In this document: in pieces, positions 27,420 through 35,364 of the stretch
Layout: each line of letters opens with the position of its first letter
Position numbering within the stretch: position 1 is the stretch's first letter
NCBI GenBank assembly: GCA_017436135.1
Contig: JAFSDQ010000023.1
Span: 1 to 56,594, forward strand
Direction of reading: 5' to 3'
DNA from: Clostridia bacterium
GTDB lineage: Bacteria > Bacillota_A > Clostridia > Monoglobales > Monoglobaceae
Length of the DNA stretch: 56,594 nt
The notes under the pieces: model-generated
What the model saw: only the letters and a program-made list of their open reading frames with translations
Database searches by the model: none
What the model was told of the DNA's origin: nothing
Made by a program: the position numbers and the translations under genes

Positions 27420-27446
27420 AGGGCAGTCGGACAGACTGCCCTTTTG
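27420..27446 (+). terminator. Terminator after rpsO
   Basis: An 8-bp GC-rich stem (27421-27428 with 27434-27441), five-base loop and a short T4 tract; likely leaky. Confidence 0.75.
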
Positions 27447-27479
27447 GCATTATTTACAAAAAATTAAATTTAAAATATA

Positions 27480-27568
27480 TGCCGCATCGGTGGTTTGATT
27501 TTAGCAGTTAAAAACACACATCTTACAGGGTGCCTGTTTTTAAGTGCTAATACAGGCTTCCTGCGGCA
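27480..27568 (+). ncRNA. Structured leader ahead of pnp
   Basis: Three perfect pairings: TGCCGCA/TGCGGCA (27480-27486 with 27562-27568) closes the region; GCCTGT/ACAGGC (27532-27537 with 27552-27557); and TTAGCA/TGCTAA (27501-27506 with 27545-27550). The last two cross with only one base between them, so they are more likely alternatives than a simultaneous pseudoknot. pnp leaders are sites of autoregulation in Escherichia coli; here it is a candidate only. Confidence 0.45.
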
Positions 27569-27588
27569 AATCTAAAAGGAGAAAAACT

Positions 27589-29688
27589 ATGAATAAGATT
27601 TATGAAACTGAAGTTGCGGGCAGAACCCTGTCCCTTGAATTCGGTAAGGTTGCAGGACTTGCAAATGGTTCTGTTATTGTTCGCTATGGTGATACAGTTG
27701 TTGTTTCTGCAGCAACTGCATCGGACAAGCCAAGAGATGGAATAGATTTCTTCCCTCTCAGTATTGATTACGAAGAGAAGATGTATGCAGTAGGTAAAAT
27801 TCCCGGTGGCTTTACCCGCCGTGAGGGCAGACCATCTGAAAATGCAATACTCACATCAAGAGTTATTGACAGACCAATGCGTCCCCTCTTCCCCAAAGAC
27901 TTGAGAAATGACGTATCTATCGTATCAACAGTTTTATCTGTTGAACAGGATAATGCACCGGAATTTTGTGCAATGATTGGTTCATCCGTTGCAGTGGCTG
28001 TATCTGATATTCCCTTTAACGGACCTGTTGCCGCTGTTTATGTTGGTTTGGTTGACGGTGAGTTTGTTATCAATCCTACAGAAGCACAAAGAGAGGTTAG
28101 CGACCTTAACCTCACTGTTGCAGGCAGCCTTAAGAAGGTTGTTATGATTGAAGCTGGTGCAAACGAAGTTCCTGAAGATAAAATGTTTGATGCAATTATG
28201 TTTGCTCACGAAGAAATAAAGAAGCTTTGTAAGTTTATTCAGCAAATTCAGGATGAAATCGGAAAGCCAAAGTTTGATTATGAGCATATTGTTGTAAACG
28301 AAGAGCTTTTTGCCGACATCAGAGGATATGCAGAAGATATGGTTAAACAGGCGATGGATACAGATGACAAGACTATCCGTGATGCAAGACTTCTTGTGGT
28401 TTATGAGGATGTTTATACTCATTTTGAAGAAAAATACCCCAAAGAAGAATATCAGGCACAGATTGATGAGGCTCTCTACAAATTACAGAAGACAGTTGTA
28501 AGAAACTGGCTCATGTATGATAAGAAGCGTGTAGACGGCAGAGGAATTTTGGAAATCCGTCCTCTTTCAGCAGAGGTTGGACTTCTTCCGAGAACACACG
28601 GAAGCGGATTGTTCAGCCGTGGACAAACACAGGTTTTGACTGTTGCAACACTTGGTACAATCGGTGATGCACAGATTATAGACGGACTTGATAATGAGGA
28701 ATACAGAAGATATATCCATCATTACAACTTCCCGTCATACAGTGTTGGTGAAACAAGACCCTCAAGAGGCCCCGGACGTCGTGAAATCGGCCACGGTGCA
28801 TTAGCAGAGCGTGCTCTTGTTCCTGTTCTTCCCTCCGAGGAGGAATTCCCTTATGCTATACGTCTTGTATCAGAGGTATTAAGCTCCAACGGTTCTACCT
28901 CACAGGGCAGTATCTGCGGCAGTACCCTTGCACTTATGGATGCGGGTGTACCCATTAAGGCTCCTGTTGCAGGTATATCTGTAGGCTTGATTACCGACCC
29001 CGAGAATGATGACAACTTCCTTACAATGGTTGATATCCAGGGCGTAGAGGACTTCTTTGGTGATATGGACTTTAAGGTTGCAGGTACAAAGAAGGGTATT
29101 ACTGCAATTCAGATGGACCTTAAGGTTGACGGACTTACTCCCGAGATTATAAAGACAGCACTTGAGCAGACCAAAAATGCAAGATACTATATTTTAGACG
29201 AGGTTATGCTTAAAGCTATTGCCGAGCCCAGAGAGGAATTGTCGCCTTACGCACCCAAGATGATTGCAATCAACATTCCTGTTGATAAAATCGGTGAGGT
29301 TATCGGTAAGGGCGGCGAAACTATCAAAGCCATTCAGGCAGAAACAAACACCAAGATTGAAGTTAAGGAAGAGCGTGATTATGCGGTTGTTCGCATTGCG
29401 GCTGTAGATTCCGAAATGGGTGAAAAGGCACAGAAGATGGTGGAAATGATTGTTAAAGAGCCCGAAGTTGGTGAAATTTATCAGGGCGAGGTTGTTTCTG
29501 TTCTTGATTTTGGTGCATTCGTAAATATTCTTCCCGGTAAGGATGGCTTGATTCATATTTCAAAGCTTTCTAAAAATAGAGTGGAAAAGGTAACAGATGT
29601 TGTAAACATCGGTGATACAGTAACTGTAGAAATTATAGAAATAGATGAGAAGAAGGGCAGAATAAACCTTCGCAGAATAGAAGAGTAA
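27589..29688 (+). CDS. pnp: Polyribonucleotide nucleotidyltransferase (PNPase)
   Basis: A 699-residue PNPase, the phosphorolytic 3'-5' exoribonuclease. It has two RNase PH domains (first with KIPGGFTRREGRPSE; second with RTHGSGLFSRGQTQVLTV and SSNGSTSQGSICGSTLAL), a KH domain (VDKIGEVIGKGGETIKAIQ) and a C-terminal S1 domain (GEVVSVLDFGAFVNILPGKDGLIHIS). ATG 27589 with AAGGAG seven bases upstream is preferred to an earlier in-frame start at 27544, which lies inside the structured leader. A strong hairpin follows the stop. Confidence 0.97.
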   Translation: MNKIYETEVAGRTLSLEFGKVAGLANGSVIVRYGDTVVVSAATASDKPRDGIDFFPLSIDYEEKMYAVGKIPGGFTRREGRPSENAILTSRVIDRPMRPLFPKDLRNDVSIVSTVLSVEQDNAPEFCAMIGSSVAVAVSDIPFNGPVAAVYVGLVDGEFVINPTEAQREVSDLNLTVAGSLKKVVMIEAGANEVPEDKMFDAIMFAHEEIKKLCKFIQQIQDEIGKPKFDYEHIVVNEELFADIRGYAEDMVKQAMDTDDKTIRDARLLVVYEDVYTHFEEKYPKEEYQAQIDEALYKLQKTVVRNWLMYDKKRVDGRGILEIRPLSAEVGLLPRTHGSGLFSRGQTQVLTVATLGTIGDAQIIDGLDNEEYRRYIHHYNFPSYSVGETRPSRGPGRREIGHGALAERALVPVLPSEEEFPYAIRLVSEVLSSNGSTSQGSICGSTLALMDAGVPIKAPVAGISVGLITDPENDDNFLTMVDIQGVEDFFGDMDFKVAGTKKGITAIQMDLKVDGLTPEIIKTALEQTKNARYYILDEVMLKAIAEPREELSPYAPKMIAINIPVDKIGEVIGKGGETIKAIQAETNTKIEVKEERDYAVVRIAAVDSEMGEKAQKMVEMIVKEPEVGEIYQGEVVSVLDFGAFVNILPGKDGLIHISKLSKNRVEKVTDVVNIGDTVTVEIIEIDEKKGRINLRRIEE

Positions 29689-29690
29689 GC

Positions 29691-29718
29691 AAAACGCTCC
29701 GCTAACGCGGAGCGTTTT
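29691..29718. terminator. Bidirectional terminator between pnp and the AraC gene
   Basis: A 12-bp perfect stem (29691-29702 with 29707-29718), TAAC loop, with four T on each strand at the stem ends. It abuts the stop codon of the minus-strand gene. Confidence 0.82.
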
Positions 29719-30561
29719 CTATTTTATCCTTGAATTGCCCGCCAGATATTGGGTGGGGGTAACCCCTGTGTGCTTTTTGAATAGCCGATAGCCGTAATAA
29801 ACATCGTCTATACCTATATTACTGCAGGCGACCTTAAATGATACCCCATGATACTGTATCATTTCGCAAAGCAATCGAATTTTTTCGGAGTTTATATATT
29901 GTCGTATTGTTATTCCGCAGCTTTGCTTAAAAATATGATTGATGTAATTTGGTGTTTTATTAAGTGAAACCGCAATATCCTCGACAGTCTGCTTTTTGTA
30001 GATATTTTCTTCAATAATTTTTTTAATCTGATATTCTAAAATGTAAATCGGGCTTTGGGTGGCTCGAAGCTTTTTTTGATGAATTGCACTTAATTTTTGT
30101 AATATATTAAGTCCCTTAATTGCTGCAGAAAGTCCGTTTATCTCCCTTGAAATACCAATGTCGGAAACGGCAGAAAAAAGCTCCTTTTTTAGTTTTTCTG
30201 TTTCGTGACAGGAGGGTGTTATAAGAGGAAGCGTCAGACCTGACGAGATATTTGAAGCAGAGTTTTCGTCATACAATTCATAGGTAAAATTTCCGCAAAG
30301 CTGAATACAGCAATGGGAGTAGGAGGCTCCGCCATCTAAACGCAAACGAAGGGGCAGGTCGCGGAAAAACACAAGAAAAGAGCCTTCACTTATATCAAAT
30401 TCACAATCATAGAGAGTTCCTTTTATACATCCGCTTTTTACATAAACTATTTCAAGGGCTTTATCTGTGCCGTATTCCACTGAATAATCCTTTTCGGTAT
30501 AAAAATGCAGTGCAAAGCCTACGGTTGGAATATGGGAAAGATTTAAAATATATGTTAACAT
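29719..30561 (-). CDS. AraC family transcriptional regulator (280 aa)
   Basis: A 280-residue AraC/XylS regulator with an N-terminal sensor (YGTDKALEIVYVKSG) and a C-terminal double helix-turn-helix (about 180-275) with QTVEDIAVSLNKTPNYINHIFKQ and the terminal FKKHTGVTPTQYL. ATG 30561 is preferred because TGGAGGCG lies seven bases upstream. It is divergent from the deacetylase-like gene at 30710, its likely target. Unlike the AraC protein at 26118, its second HTH (ACSNIGIDDVYYGYRLFKK) departs from the usual FxDxxYF spacing. Confidence 0.88.
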   Translation of the reverse strand: MLTYILNLSHIPTVGFALHFYTEKDYSVEYGTDKALEIVYVKSGCIKGTLYDCEFDISEGSFLVFFRDLPLRLRLDGGASYSHCCIQLCGNFTYELYDENSASNISSGLTLPLITPSCHETEKLKKELFSAVSDIGISREINGLSAAIKGLNILQKLSAIHQKKLRATQSPIYILEYQIKKIIEENIYKKQTVEDIAVSLNKTPNYINHIFKQSCGITIRQYINSEKIRLLCEMIQYHGVSFKVACSNIGIDDVYYGYRLFKKHTGVTPTQYLAGNSRIK

Positions 30562-30582
30562 AAAATCGCCTCCATACAACAG

Positions 30583-30611
30583 AGTATATCAAATAATCGT
30601 TGTTTTGTCCA
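30583..30611 (-). promoter_or_regulatory. Promoter of the second AraC gene
   Basis: Minus strand: -35 TGGACA (30611-30606), 17-bp spacer, -10 TATACT (30588-30583). Confidence 0.7.
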
Positions 30612-30630
30612 TATATATTTGTTTTAGTTA

Positions 30631-30658
30631 TTGAAAATTGCGTAAAAGCTGATAGAAT
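30631..30658 (+). promoter_or_regulatory. Promoter of the deacetylase-like gene
   Basis: -35 TTGAAA (30631-30636), 16-bp spacer, -10 TAGAAT (30653-30658). The two divergent -35 elements are 19 bases apart. Confidence 0.68.
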
Positions 30659-30690
30659 GGTTTTATAATTTAATATTTATGAAAGGAGAA

Positions 30691-30723
30691 ATAATTAAAA
30701 CCTTTTGAAATGGTTTTAATTAT
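30691..30723 (+). repeat. 12-bp perfect inverted repeat over the start codon
   Basis: Arms 30691-30702 and 30712-30723 are perfectly complementary around a nine-base loop. The ATG at 30710-30712 straddles the loop and the 3' arm, and the only good ribosome binding site (AAAGGAG, 30682-30688) lies just outside the 5' arm. Confidence 0.75.
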
Positions 30724-31666
30724 AAGTAAAAAAATGAACAAAAAATGCTATTTCTTTATTGACGACACAATATGGGTATTTCGTGATTTAACAAGACAAA
30801 GGCCTGCATCTTTATTTGACAATCCGTTTTTAAAGCTCATGAAGGAGGCGCATGACAAGTATGGGATGAAGGTTCAGCTCAACCTGTTTTATCGCACAGA
30901 CTTTTTCTATGGCGAGGACGAATTCAGTCTTGATGAGATGACAGATGCATACAAGGCAGAGTGGGAAGAGGCTTCAGATTGGCTGAAATTCGGATTTCAC
31001 GCAAAGCAGGAATTCCCTGATTATCCATACATTAATGCTGACTATGAAACCGTAAAAATAAATTTGGACAAGACTAAAAAAGAGGTATTTCGCTTTGCAG
31101 GAGAGAACAGCTTTACTTACGGCTGTTGTTCTCATTGGTTACCTGTAAGCAAAGAGGGGGTAAAGGCTCTGCGTGATGGCGGAATAAGGCTTTTGGCTTG
31201 TTCCAGCGGAGAAAAGACTGAGTATACGGGTGACCCTGATTCACTTCCCTACGGTCATTCTTTCAGACTTCTTCATAACAGAAAGCCCGAAACAATGCTT
31301 TATAACAGGGGCGGACTTAACAAGGCTATTGCTAATTCTATTTGCGGATATAATCATTTAACAGAGGAAGAGGCAGAAAAATACAGATTCTCCATTGGGG
31401 CAATTTATGACGAAGAAACAGATATGTATTTTAGAGAGTTTACAAACGCCCCCACACTTAATCTTTGTGATGAGGACTATGTGGTAAACGGAATACAAAA
31501 GAACATAGGTAAGGAATTCATAGGCTATGCCACCCATGAGCAGTATTTCTATCCTGATTATCTCAATTACCAAAGCGACTATTCAGCAAAGGTGCTGGCT
31601 GCCGCAAAGACTCTGTATGAAAATGGGTATGAATACTTCTTTATAGACGAAATGCTGAATAAATAG
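30710..31666 (+). CDS. Polysaccharide-deacetylase-like conserved protein
   Basis: A 318-residue cytoplasmic protein with NodB-like features: YFFIDDTIW (about 14-22, resembling the Asp motif), FGFHAKQEFPD (about 94-104, the HxxxE/H region), FRFAGEN and a C-terminal HEQYFYPDY. I take it for a divergent polysaccharide-deacetylase-fold protein of unknown substrate; catalytic residues cannot be confirmed. The start is uncertain: ATG 30710 is in the hairpin described separately, and the alternative ATG 30734 (MNKKCYFF) has no ribosome binding site directly upstream. It is divergent from an AraC regulator. Confidence 0.65.
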   Translation: MVLIISKKMNKKCYFFIDDTIWVFRDLTRQRPASLFDNPFLKLMKEAHDKYGMKVQLNLFYRTDFFYGEDEFSLDEMTDAYKAEWEEASDWLKFGFHAKQEFPDYPYINADYETVKINLDKTKKEVFRFAGENSFTYGCCSHWLPVSKEGVKALRDGGIRLLACSSGEKTEYTGDPDSLPYGHSFRLLHNRKPETMLYNRGGLNKAIANSICGYNHLTEEEAEKYRFSIGAIYDEETDMYFREFTNAPTLNLCDEDYVVNGIQKNIGKEFIGYATHEQYFYPDYLNYQSDYSAKVLAAAKTLYENGYEYFFIDEMLNK

Positions 31667-31712
31667 TATATTAAGATAACATTACAAATAAAGACTTTGG
31701 TAAAGCCGATTA

Positions 31713-31748
31713 AAAAAGGCAGAAACTTTGGTTGGTTTCTGCCTTTTT
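31713..31748. terminator. Bidirectional terminator
   Basis: A 14-bp stem (31713-31726 with 31735-31748), eight-base loop, with A/T runs on both flanks. It lies between convergent genes. Confidence 0.85.
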
Positions 31749-31753
31749 GGTTT

Positions 31754-32188
31754 TTATAAATATGCTCTGATATCTTTGGCAAGATCGTCTTCAAGACGGA
31801 TAAGCCGCTTTGCAATATTTTTTGCCTTTTCTTCTGCGGCCTCATATTTGTTTAAATATCTGTTAAGAGATTTTACTCCCATATTGCAGCCGTCAGTGAG
31901 AAGGTCTGCTATGGTATTATCGCTTTCGTTCATTGCAATCATTACATTTGTTTTTATCCATGACATACCCTTTGCCATTGGGTTTGGCTCCTTGCCGCTG
32001 TCGTGGTATTCGTTCAAAAGCTCATGGGTTTCGCTGCCCAGCTTTTGATGCTCCTTTTTGTTGTTGTCAAGAAGAGCTTTAAAGTCGTTGCTCTCTATTT
32101 TGTCATACACATCCTCGATAGAGGAAACACCCATTTTGATACCTGCATTGCATTCCTTTAAAAGCTCTATTGTGTCATTGTTTATCAT
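31754..32188 (-). CDS. Small helical-bundle protein (ferritin-like, DUF2383-type)
   Basis: A 144-residue, almost wholly helical protein (DTIELLKECNAGIKMGVSSIEDVYDKIES, then DFKALLDNNKKEHQKLGSETHELL) that resembles the ferritin-like four-helix-bundle families around DUF2383. Its function is unknown, and no clear di-iron ligand set is visible. Start ATG 32188 follows AAGGAG nine bases upstream; the in-frame extension to 32230 has no ribosome binding site. It lies 51 bases downstream of spoIID on the same strand and may be co-transcribed with it, which would link it to sporulation (inference). Confidence 0.6.
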   Translation of the reverse strand: MINNDTIELLKECNAGIKMGVSSIEDVYDKIESNDFKALLDNNKKEHQKLGSETHELLNEYHDSGKEPNPMAKGMSWIKTNVMIAMNESDNTIADLLTDGCNMGVKSLNRYLNKYEAAEEKAKNIAKRLIRLEDDLAKDIRAYL

Positions 32189-32239
32189 ATTTATCAGCTC
32201 CTTTAGGGATATTTTAACCCATAAAGACAAAAATATGTA

Positions 32240-33253
32240 TCAATAAAGATTTGATATGGAAATTCCTGTGTAGTAATGCTTTAATATATCTATATAGTCC
32301 TTTCCTTTGTTTGCGAGAGCATTGGCACCGTTTTGGCTCATTCCCACCCCATGGCCGTAGCCTTTTACTTTAAAGGTAATCTTATCTCCCTGTGTAATAA
32401 TTTCAAAGTTGGCACTGCGAAGCTGAAAAATATCACGAATTTCACTTCCCTTGAATTGCTTTCCTCCAATTTCTATGGTGGCAACACTTCCGCCTTGGGT
32501 GTGTTCTGTTTTTCCTACCATTGTTGAGGGGTTTTCTATTTCAATATCAGAGTATTTAGTCTTTAATTTTTGAACAAATAAATCTTTTGGATAGCTGGTT
32601 TCGGAGTTAAAGCCATCAGAAGAAATATCCTCATAGCTGTTTACGGATCTCAAATAAGGGAGAGAGGTTTCCCATACCTCTTCTACATTTTCAGTTTTTC
32701 CGCTGCTGATAGCATAAAAATATGCCTTTACTACCTTGTTGCCGTAGGTCATATATTCTCCCTTTGTCTGTTCTACGGACTGCCTTATTTTTTCTTCATA
32801 CAGGTCAGAAAACCGAGGGTCCCATTTTTTTCTTTGTTCTTCTATACTCTCCCATGCCTTGCAGTGCTTATAATCTGTACATATCATAGCACCATGATGC
32901 TCGTCTGATGCTCCGTTTTGCATATAATCTGCAACCTTGCTTAAAATAAAGCTTCTTGCGGCTACAGCCTGTGCCTTAAGCGCTTCAGGATGATAGGTGG
33001 GGGGCATTTCTCCCCCAAGAACACCCACAAGGTAATCTTCGAAAAGAAACTCTTCTGTACAGTTTGAAGAGGTATTGTACACTGTTATTTTAAAGGAGTC
33101 GTCAAAGCTCCCGGAGGTTATTGCATCACACTCCAGAAAAGACGGGTCAGCTACGGCTTGTCCCCGGGTGCGTGAAAGAATTTCCGATATGCCGTAGGGA
33201 AGAAAGAAAGCAATTAAAACCAACGATAAAAATAGTATAAATGTTTTTTTCAT
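32240..33253 (-). CDS. spoIID: Stage II sporulation protein D (SpoIID)
   Basis: A 337-residue SpoIID, the lytic transglycosylase that cleaves peptidoglycan during forespore engulfment. It has an N-terminal membrane anchor (about 4-22), the catalytic-site segment LGGEMPPTYHPEALKAQAVAARS (shown in part: GGEMPPTYHPEALKAQ, about 79-94), and the C-terminal GYGHGVGMSQNGANAL (about 296-311). The start ATG 33253 follows AAAGGAG. Upstream is a good sigma-E-like promoter, matching the known mother-cell control of spoIID. It is not near spoIIQ or murA as in some relatives. Confidence 0.95.
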   Translation of the reverse strand: MKKTFILFLSLVLIAFFLPYGISEILSRTRGQAVADPSFLECDAITSGSFDDSFKITVYNTSSNCTEEFLFEDYLVGVLGGEMPPTYHPEALKAQAVAARSFILSKVADYMQNGASDEHHGAMICTDYKHCKAWESIEEQRKKWDPRFSDLYEEKIRQSVEQTKGEYMTYGNKVVKAYFYAISSGKTENVEEVWETSLPYLRSVNSYEDISSDGFNSETSYPKDLFVQKLKTKYSDIEIENPSTMVGKTEHTQGGSVATIEIGGKQFKGSEIRDIFQLRSANFEIITQGDKITFKVKGYGHGVGMSQNGANALANKGKDYIDILKHYYTGISISNLY

Positions 33254-33284
33254 ATTTTATTTCTCCTTTTGTTTATTTATAAGA

Positions 33285-33313
33285 TAGGTATGATGAAAAA
33301 TAGAAAAATATTC
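33285..33313 (-). promoter_or_regulatory. Sigma-E-like promoter of spoIID
   Basis: Minus strand: -35 GAATATT (33313-33307), 14-bp spacer, -10 CATACCTA (33292-33285). This resembles the sigma-E pattern (KMATATT, 14-15, CATACAHT), and spoIID is sigma-E dependent in Bacillus subtilis. Confidence 0.65.
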
Positions 33314-33342
33314 TTGACAGATTGATTTTTTTGTAATATAAT
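33314..33342 (+). promoter_or_regulatory. Consensus sigma-A promoter of rpsF-ssb-rpsR
   Basis: Perfect TTGACA (33314-33319), 17-bp spacer, perfect TATAAT (33337-33342). Its -35 directly abuts the sigma-E-like -35 of spoIID on the other strand. Confidence 0.9.
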
Positions 33343-33371
33343 ATATGAGTTATTTGTATATAACAATCCTT

Positions 33372-33393
33372 ACTCTCGGTAATTGCCGAGGGT
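33372..33393 (+). promoter_or_regulatory. Hairpin in the rpsF leader (candidate S6:S18 binding site)
   Basis: An 8-bp stem (33372-33379 with 33386-33393) with loop TAATTG, and CCG at the start of the 3' arm, ahead of the AGAAGGAGGTG ribosome binding site. An S6:S18-binding leader with a conserved CCG is known for rpsF in many bacteria; that this one belongs to it is inference. Confidence 0.5.
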
Positions 33394-33419
33394 CAAAGTC
33401 CAGAAGGAGGTGACAAGAG

Positions 33420-33719
33420 ATGGCAGAACATATCAATAAGTACGAAACTATTTTCGTTATTGATGCTACCAAAACTGAAGAAGAAATTACAGCCTTGGTT
33501 GAGAAGTTTAAGTCATTGATTGAGAAAAACGGCGAGATTGAAAGCGTTGACGAATGGGGTAAACGCAGACTTGCTTATGCAATCAACGATTTGACAGAAG
33601 GCTACTATGTTTTGGTAAACTTTAAGTCAAGCCCTGATTTTCCGGCTGAGCTGGAGCGTGTTTATGGTATTACTGATGGTATTATCCGTAACATCGTTAT
33701 CAGAAGTGAGGAGGCGTAA
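33420..33719 (+). CDS. rpsF: 30S ribosomal protein S6
   Basis: A 99-residue S6 with the conserved NKYETIFVIDATKTEEEI start and EWGKRRLAYAINDLTEGYYVL core. It pairs with S18 on the 30S platform. First gene of the canonical rpsF-ssb-rpsR operon; ATG 33420 follows AGGAGGTG. Confidence 0.98.
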   Translation: MAEHINKYETIFVIDATKTEEEITALVEKFKSLIEKNGEIESVDEWGKRRLAYAINDLTEGYYVLVNFKSSPDFPAELERVYGITDGIIRNIVIRSEEA

Positions 33720-33722
33720 TCC

Positions 33723-34175
33723 ATGATTAACAAAGTAATTTTGATGGGTAGACTCACACGGGACCCTGAACTCCGTCATACGGGGACAGGCACACCTGTC
33801 TGCAGCTTTTCTATTGCGATTGACAATGGATACGGCGAGAACAGACAGACAGATTTCATTAACTGTGTTGCATGGAATAAGACTGCTGAATTTGTAAGCA
33901 ATTATTTCCAGCAAGGCAAAATGATTATTGTAATTGGTCGTATTTCGACCAGAAGCTGGGAAGGTCAGGATGGTAAGAAAAATTATGTGACAGAGGTTGT
34001 TGCAAGCGAGGTAAGCTTTGGCGAGAGCAAGCGCGCCCAGGATGGCGGAGCTTCAACACCGAGAGCTGCAGGCGGAGAATATTCCGCTCCCGTTGCTGCA
34101 CCCCAGATGCCACAGGATTTGGCAGAGGATGATTTTTCGCCTTTGCTTGAAACCGACGACGATCTCCCCTTTTAA
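33723..34175 (+). CDS. ssb: Single-stranded DNA-binding protein
   Basis: A 150-residue SSB: OB fold (MINKVILMGRLTRDPELRHT, then FINCVAWNKTAEFVSNYFQQGK), a flexible Gly/Ala/Pro linker and the acidic tip DDDLPF that docks partner proteins. It starts three bases after rpsF and is followed by rpsR, the usual order. Confidence 0.98.
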   Translation: MINKVILMGRLTRDPELRHTGTGTPVCSFSIAIDNGYGENRQTDFINCVAWNKTAEFVSNYFQQGKMIIVIGRISTRSWEGQDGKKNYVTEVVASEVSFGESKRAQDGGASTPRAAGGEYSAPVAAPQMPQDLAEDDFSPLLETDDDLPF

Positions 34176-34199
34176 TAGAATTTAAAGGAGTTGATAAGA

Positions 34200-34448
34200 A
34201 TGGCTGAAGAAAAGAAGATGGACAGACCTCGCGTTAGACGTGCAAAGAAAAAGGCATGTGCTTTCTGCGTTGATAAGGTTGAACATATAGATTATAAGGA
34301 TGTTGCAAAGCTCAGAAGATATGTAACAGAGCGTGCAAAGATTCTTCCCAGAAGAATCAGCGGTTGCTGTGCAAAGCATCAGCGTCAGCTTACAGTTGCA
34401 ATTAAGAGAGCAAGACAGATTGCACTTCTCCCTTATACATCTGACTAA
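34200..34448 (+). CDS. rpsR: 30S ribosomal protein S18
   Basis: An 82-residue S18 with [36 protein letters not shown] and [23 protein letters not shown] (in parts). Cys residues at CAFC and GCCAKH suggest the zinc-binding (C+) form. ATG 34200 with AAAGGAG is chosen over the in-frame TTG at 34191. Confidence 0.97.
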   Translation: MAEEKKMDRPRVRRAKKKACAFCVDKVEHIDYKDVAKLRRYVTERAKILPRRISGCCAKHQRQLTVAIKRARQIALLPYTSD

Positions 34449-34455
34449 TGCAAAC

Positions 34456-34485
34456 AAAACCTGTACCCTACGGTACAGGTTTTTT
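34456..34485 (+). terminator. Terminator of rpsF-ssb-rpsR
   Basis: A 12-bp perfect stem (34456-34467 with 34472-34483), CTAC loop and a T6 run. Confidence 0.9.
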
Positions 34486-34502
34486 GTTGTATAAAAAAAG
34501 GT

Positions 34503-34531
34503 TTGACAAATGTGGAAATGTGTGGTATTGT
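34503..34531 (+). promoter_or_regulatory. Sigma-A promoter of the DeoR-transporter operon
   Basis: Perfect TTGACA (34503-34508), 17-bp spacer, -10 TATTGT (34526-34531). It rules out the ATG at 34510 as a start codon. Confidence 0.78.
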
Positions 34532-34557
34532 GTGTATATGATTGGGGTGAATTGAAT

Positions 34558-35364
34558 TTGTTTGCAGAAAACCGACAAGATAAAATATATGAACTTATTG
34601 AGGAATACGGTGCAGTAACTACAGCAAATCTTGTGAATGAATTTGGCGTTTCTGTTGAAACCATTCGGAGAGACCTTTTGACAATGGAGGAGAAAGGGCT
34701 TCTTAAAAGGGTTCACGGGGGAGCTGTCGGAGTTTTAAAGATGAAGCCATTTTCGTCTCTTAAGGAGCGAAACAAGGAGTTTTCCCGGGAAAAGAAGACC
34801 TTGTCGGTAAACGCTGCCGGCTTTATAGAGGATGGGGATATTATCGCTGTTGATGAAGGAAGTACGGCTATTTCTTTTGCACATATTCTTAAAGAGCAGT
34901 TTTCGTCCCTGACAATAGTCACTCATTCTCTTGATGTTTTTAATATTTTATGTAATCACAAAGATTTTGAAGTAATTTTATGCGGCGGGCATTTTTTAAA
35001 GGAAGAAAATGCGTTCTACGGGGAGCTTGCATTAGAGGCGTTGCGAAAAGTTCATGTGCAGAAAGCCTTTATCTTTCCGTCGGCTGTGTCTATTGAATTT
35101 GGAATATGCGACTACGGACATGAGCTGTATCAAATGCAAAAGCAAATGCTGGGCATGGCAGACCAGGTATATATTTTAGCTGACAGCAGTAAGTTTGAGA
35201 CAAAGGCTCTGCTTAAGATAGATGATATGAGAACCGAATATTACTATATTACAGATGATTTATTGTCTGTGGGACTTAAAAAGCTCTACAGAGAAAATGA
35301 CATAAAGATTTTTACGGGAGATGACAACAAAAATGAGTATATATGCAAAACAAAACAAGAATAA
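34558..35364 (+). CDS. DeoR/GlpR family transcriptional regulator
   Basis: A 268-residue DeoR-type repressor. The N-terminal winged helix shows RQDKIYELIEEYGAVTTANL and VSVETIRRDLLTMEEKGLLKR (HTH, about 21-55), and the C-terminal sugar-phosphate-binding domain shows DGDIIAVDEGSTA, LTIVTHSLDV and ILADSSKFE. Such regulators sense phosphorylated sugars. The best start is TTG 34558, eight bases after GGGGTG, with MFAENRQDKI as the N-terminus. The coding end overlaps the transporter gene by 32 bases, so the two are translationally linked and the regulator probably controls both. Confidence 0.88.
   Translation: MFAENRQDKIYELIEEYGAVTTANLVNEFGVSVETIRRDLLTMEEKGLLKRVHGGAVGVLKMKPFSSLKERNKEFSREKKTLSVNAAGFIEDGDIIAVDEGSTAISFAHILKEQFSSLTIVTHSLDVFNILCNHKDFEVILCGGHFLKEENAFYGELALEALRKVHVQKAFIFPSAVSIEFGICDYGHELYQMQKQMLGMADQVYILADSSKFETKALLKIDDMRTEYYYITDDLLSVGLKKLYRENDIKIFTGDDNKNEYICKTKQE

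Noticed and set aside
34510..34557. Upstream ATG extending the DeoR regulator by 16 residues
   Set aside because: It lies between the -35 and -10 of the promoter, so it cannot be in the mRNA.
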